Assembly: GCA_029856145.1 (NCBI GenBank)
Contig: JAHQWK010000014.1
Location: forward strand, 1-35,303
Direction of reading: 5' to 3'
DNA: 35,303 bases
From: Promethearchaeia archaeon
Lineage (GTDB): Archaea; Asgardarchaeota; Lokiarchaeia; Sigyniarchaeales; SOKP01
The notes under the pieces are model-generated. The model ran no database searches. It saw only the letters and a program-made list of their open reading frames with translations, and had not been told where the DNA came from. Position 1 is the stretch's first letter. Each line of letters starts with the position of its first letter. Below are positions 17,700-25,417 of the stretch, piece after piece. The position numbers and the translations under genes are program-made.

Positions 17700-18008
17700 A
17701 TCGCAAAAGATAAAGTTATTGGGGCTATAGTCATGGTTGTAGGTATCCTAATCGCAATTATTTATTCCATGGGTAGCATTGTCGATTTAATGATGGATGA
17801 ACTTTTTAAAAACCCCGATTGGGATTTATGGATACGTCTATTTGATATAGATTGGCTTGACTGGAGACTTTTTGTTGTAGCACCTATGTGGCTTTTAGTA
17901 TTACTTATCTCAATCATTGCTATTTGGATTGGCTACAGTATGTTAACCACACCTGCCCCTGTTCCACTCGAAGAATTGGAAGAGGAGCTAGCTGCTGAAG
18001 AAGATTAA
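17700..18008 (+). CDS. Small two-span membrane protein, probable ATC start
   Basis: With initiation at ATC 17700 the product is 102 residues and begins (M)AKDKVIGAIVMVVGIL. The first membrane helix would span about residues 6-25; starting at ATG 17733 would cut it in half, since the first helix begins upstream of that Met. An in-frame stop (TGA 17691-17693) lies three codons before the ATC, so no further extension is possible. A second helix covers about 62-84 (FVVAPMWLLVLLISIIAIWIG), followed by a short acidic tail (PLEELEEELAAEED). A Trp/Asp-rich loop (DWDLWIRLFDIDWLDW) separates the helices. I do not recognise the family. A sequencing error (ATG read as ATC) is the alternative. Confidence 0.7.
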   Translation: MAKDKVIGAIVMVVGILIAIIYSMGSIVDLMMDELFKNPDWDLWIRLFDIDWLDWRLFVVAPMWLLVLLISIIAIWIGYSMLTTPAPVPLEELEEELAAEED

Positions 18009-18017
18009 TAATATAAA

Positions 18018-18035
18018 TTTTTTATTTTTTTTTTC
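18018..18035 (+). terminator. T-rich tract, probable archaeal terminator
   Basis: An almost uninterrupted run of T residues begins 10 bases after the stop codon at 18008, fitting the oligo-T termination signals of archaeal RNA polymerase. Confidence 0.35.
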
Positions 18036-18089
18036 CAATTTAAATATGAATTTTGCATGGAAATTATTTATTTTTCAAATTTATTTCTT

Positions 18090-19202
18090 TTAAATTAAAA
18101 CGTCTTCCAATTTATAGGCAATAACAGTCCCGTCATCATGACAACAAAATAGTAATCTTTTTTCTATAATGAATCGAATCGCATTTAAACAAGAATTATT
18201 AGTTTTATTGAAAAGTATTCTTCCTGTTTTTTCTTCAATAATTATAAGCTCCCCTTTAGTAGTACCAGCACAAATAAGAATATTATCATAAATTTCTATT
18301 ATATGCAGACATTCAATGTTGAATCCTTTTAATTCCCATTTAACTTCGAAAAATTCGCTTAAACAGATTAGATTTGATGAAAAACTTATTTTTTGAAGTG
18401 GCAATGAATTATTAAAATAATCAAAGGAATAAGAACTTATAATAGCATTATTGAAAGTTGGAAAGGGGTAAGATATACATTTCCATATATAATCTTTAAA
18501 TTCTTTTGTTTTGAATTCAGTTTGTGTCTTTTTATTTATGAAATGTAATTTCTTGTCATCACCACCGCATAATACCACCCCTCCTTTAAATGAATTTAGA
18601 TAACAAACACTACGTATTTTATTAGAAAATTTTTTGAACCACAGCAGTTTTCCATTGACACCATTAAAAGTTCGTATCGTGCCATCGTTTCCCCCGGCCA
18701 ATATTATTTTTTTGTCGTTTATAAAAATAGTCACATCTCCTATGCCATCTTGAAAAACTTGTCCCCATATTAAGTTGCCGTTTAATGAATTTAAAACTCT
18801 TATTGTTTTATCAAGAGAAAACGCTATTATTTCACTAATATTATCATTATTAATATCTTCTATAAGAATTCCACTAATAGAGGCGTTAAAATTATGATTC
18901 CACAAACTTTCTAAATCATACGTTAAACTACATTTGAATGTTCTTAATAGTCCATCCATTCCTCCTAAGATTAATTCAGACTTTCCATCATTATCAATAT
19001 CAAATATTTTTAAATGCCAAATTGGTATATCTTTCGAAATTACTTCTTGATGCATTATCTTGCCATTTAAAGATAAGAATAATAACATTCCAGTTCTAGT
19101 GTAGGCAATAATTTCTACTTGCTCATCATTATTAATATCACCTAACTCAATTCCAAGAATAGGATCAGCATATTTAAAATTCCAGATCTCTTTAGCTATC
19201 AA
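18090..19202 (-). CDS. FG-GAP / PQQ-like beta-propeller protein, cytoplasmic
   Basis: A 370-residue repeat protein predicted to fold as a beta-propeller. Blades carry the FG-GAP-type acidic loops DINNDEQVEIIAY, DIDNDGKSELILGG and DINNDNISEIIAF, and PQQ-like strands such as GTIRTFNGVNGKLLW, GKIMHQEV and TGRILFNK. There is no signal peptide or membrane segment, so it should be intracellular and act as a protein scaffold, unlike many secreted FG-GAP proteins. The start is TTG 19202; an in-frame stop lies three codons upstream and the next Met would remove the first blade. No partner gene is evident. Related propellers occur in eukaryotic integrin-like and BBSome-type proteins, but I cannot assign orthology. 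Confidence 0.65.
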   Translation of the reverse strand: MIAKEIWNFKYADPILGIELGDINNDEQVEIIAYTRTGMLLFLSLNGKIMHQEVISKDIPIWHLKIFDIDNDGKSELILGGMDGLLRTFKCSLTYDLESLWNHNFNASISGILIEDINNDNISEIIAFSLDKTIRVLNSLNGNLIWGQVFQDGIGDVTIFINDKKIILAGGNDGTIRTFNGVNGKLLWFKKFSNKIRSVCYLNSFKGGVVLCGGDDKKLHFINKKTQTEFKTKEFKDYIWKCISYPFPTFNNAIISSYSFDYFNNSLPLQKISFSSNLICLSEFFEVKWELKGFNIECLHIIEIYDNILICAGTTKGELIIIEEKTGRILFNKTNNSCLNAIRFIIEKRLLFCCHDDGTVIAYKLEDVLI

Positions 19203-19283
19203 GGTGAACTAATAATTAACTATTGAAAAAATAGGTTTAGGTTTAAAAAATAATAATTAATTGATAACTTTTCTTAATAAGAA

Positions 19284-19297
19284 CGAAATTTATATTT
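19284..19297 (+). promoter_or_regulatory. Candidate BRE-TATA promoter for the ferredoxin gene
   Basis: CGAAATTTATATTT fits the archaeal BRE (CGAAA) followed by a TATA box (TTTATATT). Transcription would start around 19320, leaving a leader of about 55 bases before the Shine-Dalgarno at 19361. The background is AT-rich, so chance matches are common. Confidence 0.35.
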
Positions 19298-19375
19298 TTT
19301 ATATTATTATCAAAGTTAGGATTATTATAAAATAATCAAAAATTTAGATATAAGAACAGAAAGGAGTTAAAAACA

Positions 19376-19573
19376 ATGTCCTTTGACATAAAGCTAGATA
19401 TGGATGCTTGTACTGGATGCGGTACATGCTATGAAGTATGCCCTTCTGAATGCTTTGGTGAACCTGAGGGAGACAAAGTAAACATTATAGAAGAAAACAG
19501 GGAAGACTGCGTAGGATGTAGGGCTTGCGAAACTCAATGTCCTGAAGAGGCAATAGAGATTATAGAAAACTAA
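19376..19573 (+). CDS. 2[4Fe-4S] ferredoxin
   Basis: A 65-residue bacterial-type ferredoxin that carries two [4Fe-4S] clusters. The first motif is CTGCGTCYEVCP, and the second is CVGCRACETQCP; each supplies three cysteines in a CxxCxxC set plus the fourth, CP-linked, cysteine to the partner cluster. It has a clear Shine-Dalgarno (AAGGAG, 19361-19366) and ATG at 19376. Monocistronic by position, with a T-rich tract after it. It would serve as electron carrier for 2-oxoacid oxidoreductases and hydrogenases, none of which is in the window. Confidence 0.95.
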   Translation: MSFDIKLDMDACTGCGTCYEVCPSECFGEPEGDKVNIIEENREDCVGCRACETQCPEEAIEIIEN

Positions 19574-19594
19574 CTTTTAGAACCAGTAATCATA

Positions 19595-19609
19595 TTTTCT
19601 TTTTTTTAT
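19595..19609 (+). terminator. T-rich tract after the ferredoxin gene
   Basis: TTTTCTTTTTTTTATT begins about 20 bases after the stop codon and separates the ferredoxin from the convergent RING-tailed gene. Likely oligo-T terminator. Confidence 0.35.
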
Positions 19610-19647
19610 TTATTATTGAGTACTTTTCTTTTAAGAAATTTCAATAT

Positions 19648-20778
19648 TTACCATAATAATATTCTACCACACTTTTTACATATACCTTCATTGATTTGTG
19701 AATTAATACAATTTTCATGGTATGGAGCCTTGCATGCTTGACAAAGGTAAATTTTTCCTTTATATTCTGTAAAATCGTACTCACAATAAATACATTTATT
19801 AGCGTAGGAAAAGTCTGCACTATTTATATTTGCTTCAATTATTTGAGAAGTTTCAGTTAAACCGCTCCCTCCCGTAGAAGGTGTTAAATAATCGGCTTGT
19901 TGGGGTGGTGAAACCCATTGTTCTTCTAAAGGAGGTTGATATTGTTGTTGAGGTTGAGCATGAGGTGTCTGCCAATCAGAAACATATCCTGGTGTTGATA
20001 CTTTTGAAATACCCATTTTTTGGGACACTTTCTCATCTAAAATATTGGTAAGAATTAGAGCAGAGGCATACTTCCCTTTAGCTCCACCTTTTTGTAAATG
20101 AGTATGGCTGATCATGTGGATTACCCGTCCCCCCTTTTTACCATAGTCAAACTCTACAAGTACAGGGGATTCGCCCCATTTTTTTTGAATTTCCCAAGAA
20201 CCAATTAACACTCTAACAGCTTGAGGGTCTAAAATTTGAATTGGAAAAGATCTAGTTTCTAACCACCATCTAAATTCACTTTTCTTAGTGTTTTTAACTG
20301 TTTGTTTTTGCCACTTGCTTTGTTGAATTTCACTTAATACCCCATCTAAAAAGGGATGATTTGGATTAATAACTTGACATGCAACTACAGCATCAGCAGT
20401 TTTTGCACGATTCCAGCGAATAAAACCAGGGAATATATTTTCAATTATACTTTGTATAGCCCAATCAGTCGTAATTAACCATCCACCATTCATTACAAAA
20501 TCTTTAACTTTTGGATAAGCTGCGTGTGGTATATCACTTCCAGGACATCCAATAAGCACAACATCATATTGAGATAAATCTTCTTTCATAATTTCTTTTT
20601 CTTTAATGACATTTTTTAATGATGCGTACATGTGCTCTATCACCTTTTTAGGTTTTTCATATCTTCCATTAACTGCTAGAATTTTTCCATGTTTTTCAAC
20701 GGCTTGCACAACATCCTTTTTATTGAGTGCTTCCATTTTACGTTTCTTTACTTCCGAATAAAGATCCTTCCAACTCAT
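19648..20778 (-). CDS. GATase-like domain protein with C-terminal RING-type zinc finger
   Basis: A 376-residue two-domain protein. Residues about 1-255 look like a class I glutamine-amidotransferase-like (ThuA/DUF4159-type) alpha/beta fold: DVVLIGCPGSDIPHAAYPKV, FVMNGGWLITTDWAI, and a late GGRVIHMISHTHLQ. The expected nucleophile Cys is not certain (C of IGCPGS is at the wrong element), so it may be a non-enzymatic binding domain. A Pro/Gln-rich linker (about 270-300) leads to eight metal ligands: C329, C332, C346, C349, H354, C357, C367, C370. The CxxC-CxxC-HxxC-CxxC order gives a cross-brace RING/PHD-like finger, as in the prokaryotic RING family. A start at ATG 20778 is backed by an AGGCTGAT site. 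A ubiquitin-ligase role is possible but unproven; no ubiquitin-pathway genes are nearby. Confidence 0.6.
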   Translation of the reverse strand: MSWKDLYSEVKKRKMEALNKKDVVQAVEKHGKILAVNGRYEKPKKVIEHMYASLKNVIKEKEIMKEDLSQYDVVLIGCPGSDIPHAAYPKVKDFVMNGGWLITTDWAIQSIIENIFPGFIRWNRAKTADAVVACQVINPNHPFLDGVLSEIQQSKWQKQTVKNTKKSEFRWWLETRSFPIQILDPQAVRVLIGSWEIQKKWGESPVLVEFDYGKKGGRVIHMISHTHLQKGGAKGKYASALILTNILDEKVSQKMGISKVSTPGYVSDWQTPHAQPQQQYQPPLEEQWVSPPQQADYLTPSTGGSGLTETSQIIEANINSADFSYANKCIYCEYDFTEYKGKIYLCQACKAPYHENCINSQINEGICKKCGRILLW

Positions 20779-20874
20779 TTGATCAGCCTTTAAATAAAGT
20801 TATAAGGAATTTAGTGTTATTTTATAATTATTATAAATGAATTAATATATATATTTTGATTAAAAGGGATAATT

Positions 20875-22371
20875 TTGATAAATTTAAAAGATTTAGGACA
20901 ACCTTTTGAGTTTTGGGAATATTTCGAAAAAGTTTCTAAAATTCCTCGATGCTCTGAGCATGAAGAGAAAATTAGAACCTTTATAAAAGAAGAATCAGAG
21001 AGATTGGGTTTTAAAAATAAGATTGATTCTGTTGGAAATCTTTTAATCAGTATTCCAGCTAAATCAAAACAAATAAAAAATGGCGTTCTACAATGCCATA
21101 TGGACATGGTCTGTGAAAAAAATGAATCCGTAACTCATGATTTTTCAAAAGATCCATTAAAATTAAAAATTGAAGAATTAAATAATGAAAAATGGATTAC
21201 AGCTGAAGGAACTACTCTAGGTGCAGATAATGGTGTAGGGATATGTTATATGTTAACTCTAATGAAAAAAATTCAGAAAGGAGAATTAATTTTTAATTCA
21301 TTAGGATTAGATTTATTGTTTACAGTAGATGAAGAACAAGGCTTACGAGGCGCATTTGCGGTTGAAAAAGATTTTTTAGATGGAGACTTTCTTATAAACC
21401 TTGACTCTGAAGAAGATGACGCTGTAACCATAGGATGTGCTGGTGGTCTTGTTCACATAATAAAAATAAAAAAAGAATCAATAAACATTAATCTTCGAGA
21501 TAAAAAATTCATACCAATAAAAATTTTTATTTCTGGGTTATCAGGAGGCCACTCTGGAGTAGATATTCATTTAGGGAGAGGGAACGCATTAAAAATAATT
21601 GGACAAATTCTCTGGAAATTAAATGAAAAATATTCAATTCATATTTGTTCAATAGATGGAGGTAATCGAACTAATGCGATACCTAGAGAGGCAACTTCTA
21701 TCTTTTATATTGAAAAAAACAAGACATCAGAGATTTTCAATTTTATTGATATGGTTTTTAATGAAATAAAAGTGCTTTTTGATGGTATTGAACCTAATTT
21801 GGAGTTATCCATTAAAGAATTAGAAGATTATACCAATAACATCGTTATGTTAAAAAATCTTCAAGAAAATCTATTAAATATTATGTACCTAATACATAAC
21901 GGTCCTATCTCAATGCACCCTCGAATAAAAGAGTTGGTATTTTCATCCTCTAATTTTGGCGTAATATCAACTGGAGATGATGATATAGAAATCAAATTAA
22001 GCCAAAGAAGTTTAAGTGAATATTTTAAATATGTAATCTGGGAGAAAAATAAGGCTCTATTTGAGTTAAGTGATTTAAAAATTAATATAAAAAAAGATTC
22101 TGATTATCCAGGGTGGACACCAAATTTTCAATCCAAACTGTTAGCGAACTATAAGGAAGCATATAAAGAAATTTTTAAAGATGACATAAAAATTAAAGCA
22201 ATTCATGCTGGTTTAGAGTGTGGAATTCTAAAAAAAAAGTTTCCTCAAATGGAAATGATTTCAGTTGGACCTAAAAACGAAGGTGCTCATTCTCCAGATG
22301 AAAAATTAGAAGTTAAATCTGTTGAAAAGGTATGGAAAGTATTACTTACTTTACTTAAAAAATTAAGTTAG
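20875..22371 (+). CDS. pepD: PepD-like Xaa-His dipeptidase (M20C aminoacylhistidine dipeptidase)
   Basis: Zinc-dependent cytosolic dipeptidase of peptidase family M20C. The metal-site motifs are all visible: QCHMDMVCE (first His/Asp), TTLGADNGVG (bridging Asp), TVDEEQGLRGA (catalytic Glu pair), LINLDSEEDD (further metal Asp) and, near the end, NEGAHSPDEKL (last His). The dimerisation/lid domain lies in the middle, with SGGHSGVDIHLGRGNA and DGGNRTNAIPREA typical of PepD. At 498 residues it is of normal length. The start is TTG 20875, preceded by an AGGGAT site. Role: peptide salvage. Divergent from the RING-tailed gene (about 97 bases apart). Confidence 0.9.
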   Translation: MINLKDLGQPFEFWEYFEKVSKIPRCSEHEEKIRTFIKEESERLGFKNKIDSVGNLLISIPAKSKQIKNGVLQCHMDMVCEKNESVTHDFSKDPLKLKIEELNNEKWITAEGTTLGADNGVGICYMLTLMKKIQKGELIFNSLGLDLLFTVDEEQGLRGAFAVEKDFLDGDFLINLDSEEDDAVTIGCAGGLVHIIKIKKESININLRDKKFIPIKIFISGLSGGHSGVDIHLGRGNALKIIGQILWKLNEKYSIHICSIDGGNRTNAIPREATSIFYIEKNKTSEIFNFIDMVFNEIKVLFDGIEPNLELSIKELEDYTNNIVMLKNLQENLLNIMYLIHNGPISMHPRIKELVFSSSNFGVISTGDDDIEIKLSQRSLSEYFKYVIWEKNKALFELSDLKINIKKDSDYPGWTPNFQSKLLANYKEAYKEIFKDDIKIKAIHAGLECGILKKKFPQMEMISVGPKNEGAHSPDEKLEVKSVEKVWKVLLTLLKKLS

Positions 22372-22440
22372 AAAATTATATATTATTAGAAATTAATTGA
22401 AAAAATTAATAAATTTAATTTAATAATTATTTTATAATTT

Positions 22441-22944
22441 ATGCAAAAAAACGTATCTAAGAAAGAGGAAATTATTGGTTCTGAAACAGTTATAGAAAAA
22501 ATTAGAACTAAAACCCCTTGGATTTTCGGAAATTCATTAAGAAAACCAAAAATTAGTTTTCCGAAAATGAAGCTTCCAAGAATTTCCCTTCCAATGCCAT
22601 CAAGATCTTTAAGTATGGTAGCTATCCTTATAATCTTATTTGTTCTTCAAATGGGAGTAGTCTATTTAATAGTGAGAGAACCATCCGCGCTTGGGGCAAC
22701 TCAAAAAGGAGATCCTGTATTCATCTATCAAGATATTCACGACAGTTTTATTATAGAAAGTATTGCTGCATCCGTTTTGATTCTTTTTTGTTCAATAGGA
22801 TTTATTATGCTTTATCAGGCTTCTAAATATGTATATAATAAAAAAATGGCAATCTGGATTTTAGTAATTGGACTTTTGATGATTATTATTACCTTTATAT
22901 TGCTTCAATATATGATTGGTGTTAAAGCAGGAACTATTGATTAA
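22441..22944 (+). CDS. Small multi-span membrane protein, possibly OST3/OST6-like
   Basis: A 167-residue protein with a basic N-terminal tail (about 1-58, rich in Lys/Pro) and three predicted membrane helices: about 58-77 (MVAILIILFVLQMGVVYLIV), about 100-125 and about 135-157. The loop and second-third helix region (FIYQDIHDSFIIESIAASV, then YNKKMAIWILVIGLLMIII) recall the last helices of OST3/OST6/TUSC3, auxiliary subunits of the oligosaccharyltransferase, with no thioredoxin domain present. Asgard archaea are known to carry OST3/6-like genes, which makes this plausible, but the match is by eye. No clear Shine-Dalgarno precedes the ATG. Starts 69 bases after the dipeptidase stop. Confidence 0.6.
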   Translation: MQKNVSKKEEIIGSETVIEKIRTKTPWIFGNSLRKPKISFPKMKLPRISLPMPSRSLSMVAILIILFVLQMGVVYLIVREPSALGATQKGDPVFIYQDIHDSFIIESIAASVLILFCSIGFIMLYQASKYVYNKKMAIWILVIGLLMIIITFILLQYMIGVKAGTID

Positions 22945-23037
22945 TTCCATTTGATTAATGAATCTACTGAATTTATTTATATATATTAAAAAAAAGAAAA
23001 AGTATTTTTAAAAAATATAAAGTTAAATATTTTAATA

Positions 23038-23430
23038 TTACCCTATAAATGCATTATATCCTGCTTCATCTAATAAATTACCCTTTTCTGCATCCCAATT
23101 TGATGTCTCGATTTTAAAAAGCCAAGCTGCAAAAGCGTCTTCATTAATTTTTTCTGGCTCATCCATCAAATCTGAATTAATTTCAGTTACACTACCGCTT
23201 ACAGGTGAATATATATCACCAACAGCCTTGCTTGATTCAACTGTGCAATCAATTGGATCACTTGAAGGTTCATCTCCATCCATTTTTACTTGTTCAAGTT
23301 CAACACCTTCAAGACCTTCTACATCAACAAAGCTGATTTCTCCAAGCTGTTCTGCTGCATAAGGAGTAAGTCCAACCATTTTGGTCGCATCATCAAACCA
23401 TTGATGTGTTTTAGTAAACCATTTAGCCAT
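23038..23430 (-). CDS. gcvH: Glycine cleavage system H protein (lipoyl carrier)
   Basis: Lipoyl-carrying protein that shuttles aminomethyl groups, or serves as a scaffold for lipoate assembly. The 130-residue sequence opens with the family-typical THQWF and continues GLTPYAAEQLGEISFVD; the lipoylation site is K68 in TVESSKAVGDIYSPVSG, and the C-terminal WLFKIE completes the fold. The protein is unusually acidic in the middle (KMDGDEPSSDP). No gcvT, gcvP or lipoate ligase lies nearby, so the partners must be elsewhere. Stands alone, divergent from mptE. Confidence 0.93.
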   Translation of the reverse strand: MAKWFTKTHQWFDDATKMVGLTPYAAEQLGEISFVDVEGLEGVELEQVKMDGDEPSSDPIDCTVESSKAVGDIYSPVSGSVTEINSDLMDEPEKINEDAFAAWLFKIETSNWDAEKGNLLDEAGYNAFIG

Positions 23431-23556
23431 TTTTATCTAACTCTTTTTTACTTAATTATGAATTCTAATAATATTGAATTAAATAGTATGTTTTTATTAA
23501 TTAAGGTAATATTTAAAATTTTATTATTGAGATTTTTAATTAAATGATCTAAAAAG

Positions 23557-24384
23557 ATGGATTCTAAACTAAAGGATCAATTAGATTTCTACGATGAATT
23601 TAAGGATTGGTATTTTCAAATAATAAATAACTTTAAATTTAGTTATCAAAAGGATTGTGAAGCTAGGGATTATTTATCATATTTGTTATCTAAAAAAAAC
23701 CAGAATTGGAGCTTAGAGAAAATTTTAAATTTATTTAGAAATAGAATATCGTCAAAACAAGCAATTGCAGTTTATGGGTGTGGACCATCATTAGAAAATA
23801 CTATTGAAATTATCTTGAAAAGAAAGGGGTTAAAATTCTTCAATAGATTTATTAATTTAACTGCAGATGGTGCTTCAGTTCTGTTAAGGGAAAAAGGAAT
23901 TAAAATCGATGCGATTTTTACTGATCTGGATGGTATAACTAAAAATGAATTCCAATTTACTATTTTCAATATAGTTCATGCACATGGAGATAATATTAAA
24001 ATTTTAAAATTTTTTGAGAATGAAATAATAAAATTCAAAAACATTATAGGAACGACCCAAGTAAAACCAGTGACAAATTTGATAAACTCTGGAGGATTTA
24101 CTGATGGAGATCGAATACTTTATTTTGTACGTACGTTATTATCTTCATTTCATAAATTATTTCTCATAGGAATGGATTTTGGAAGTGTAATAGGTAAATA
24201 TTCAAAATTGGATATAAAAAGAAATCAAAAGGCAAGCCTTGAAAAAATTAAAAAACTCAATTACGCTATGGAATTAATAAAGTGGGTAAAAAAAAAGATA
24301 AAAAATGAAATATATTTTGTGAATTCTGAGTTTATATCTGAAGATTTTGTAAGACTTTCAATAGAAGAATTTTTAAAATTCTAA
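23557..24384 (+). CDS. mptE: Archaeal 6-hydroxymethyl-7,8-dihydropterin pyrophosphokinase
   Basis: The archaeal (COG1634/DUF115-type) enzyme that transfers pyrophosphate from ATP to 6-hydroxymethyl-7,8-dihydropterin, on the way to tetrahydromethanopterin or folate-type cofactors. Characteristic motifs are seen in order: YGCGPSLENT, LTADGAS, FTDLDGI (acidic metal site), VHAHGDN and GGFTDGDR, then LIGMDFGS. At 275 residues it is close to the family's usual 200-250. The ATG lacks an obvious Shine-Dalgarno. Stops 12 bases from the convergent RecA paralogue. Confidence 0.88.
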   Translation: MDSKLKDQLDFYDEFKDWYFQIINNFKFSYQKDCEARDYLSYLLSKKNQNWSLEKILNLFRNRISSKQAIAVYGCGPSLENTIEIILKRKGLKFFNRFINLTADGASVLLREKGIKIDAIFTDLDGITKNEFQFTIFNIVHAHGDNIKILKFFENEIIKFKNIIGTTQVKPVTNLINSGGFTDGDRILYFVRTLLSSFHKLFLIGMDFGSVIGKYSKLDIKRNQKASLEKIKKLNYAMELIKWVKKKIKNEIYFVNSEFISEDFVRLSIEEFLKF

Positions 24385-24395
24385 TATCTCAAAAA

Positions 24396-25223
24396 TTAAA
24401 TTTTATAATCTTGAATTCCCAAAGATGTAATTTTGTAGAGTAATCTTTTTTCAGGAAGTCTTAAAGAATTTACTAGTTGAACGTATCTTTTATCTTGTTC
24501 TTGATAGTCCAGATATATATATTCCGAAAAATATTGATTCAATAATTGGTTACCACCTGGTAGTACTCGAATCGAGGTTTCTCGAATTATATTTGAGATT
24601 ACTTGAGCTGTTGTTATTGTAATCAAATTATATTCTTTAGTAAGCTGATTAATTTTATCTAAAACCTTTAAAAAAGTTGTTTTAGTTTTATTTGGAGAAA
24701 TTCTCTTATTTGCTAATTCAGAATTATAATGGTTATTTATTGTGTCAATAATTAGGATATTAATATTATTTATTTCTAAAAAATTTTCAAGCGTTTTTAA
24801 GGATAATAACATAGCAGAATTACTCATAATTTTTGAAACAAGAATATTTCTAAGTAATTCATTATATTCAACTTCACTCTTTAGAATTAGTTCCTTTATT
24901 CGTTCAGGACGAAAAGTATTTTCTGTATCAAAATAAAATATAAATTGACGCCTTCTCTGTTCATAACTTTCGAAAATTTTAGAGAACTGAATATACGCTT
25001 GAAAACATAATTGATGGCATAATTGGGTCTTTCCGGTTTTATTTGCTCCAAAAATCAAATATTTCTTTCGTGAGCGAAACCCACCTCCTAAAGTTTCATC
25101 AAAACTTTTTGCTCCTGTATGTAAAACATATTTTTGTTTTTCTAAAACTTCGAATTCATCAATAATTTCTTTTTTTTTAATTATTTGTAGATGATTGATT
25201 TCTAATATTTCACTAATAGTCAT
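24396..25223 (-). CDS. RadA/RecA-family recombinase paralogue
   Basis: A 275-residue RecA-fold ATPase. An N-terminal helical stretch leads to LHTGAKSFDETLGGGF (a RadA entry motif), Walker A GANKTGKTQL (expected GxxGSGKT, so slightly changed), FYFDTENTFRPERI typical of RadA, Walker B ILIIDTIN, and the strand/Gln segment ITITTAQV. It lacks the helix-hairpin-helix DNA-binding domain found in RadA, and the sequence around the loops is diverged, so it is a paralogue such as RadB or aRadC rather than the main recombinase. Expected to modulate RadA in recombination. A second paralogue lies at 28.0-28.7 kb. Confidence 0.8.
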   Translation of the reverse strand: MTISEILEINHLQIIKKKEIIDEFEVLEKQKYVLHTGAKSFDETLGGGFRSRKKYLIFGANKTGKTQLCHQLCFQAYIQFSKIFESYEQRRRQFIFYFDTENTFRPERIKELILKSEVEYNELLRNILVSKIMSNSAMLLSLKTLENFLEINNINILIIDTINNHYNSELANKRISPNKTKTTFLKVLDKINQLTKEYNLITITTAQVISNIIRETSIRVLPGGNQLLNQYFSEYIYLDYQEQDKRYVQLVNSLRLPEKRLLYKITSLGIQDYKI

Positions 25224-25417
25224 TAATATTTATTATTGAAATCTCTAGTATTAATACACTTTGATTTTACTAATATAAGATACACTAAGAATTTGTAAGA
25301 AATTTGAAGAAAATCGAAAGATTAATTTTAAAATATTCATAAAGATTATATCATAGTGCTTTTAATTATATTAATTTTCAATTAATTATCAGAAAATCAC
25401 GTTAATATCAAATAAAT

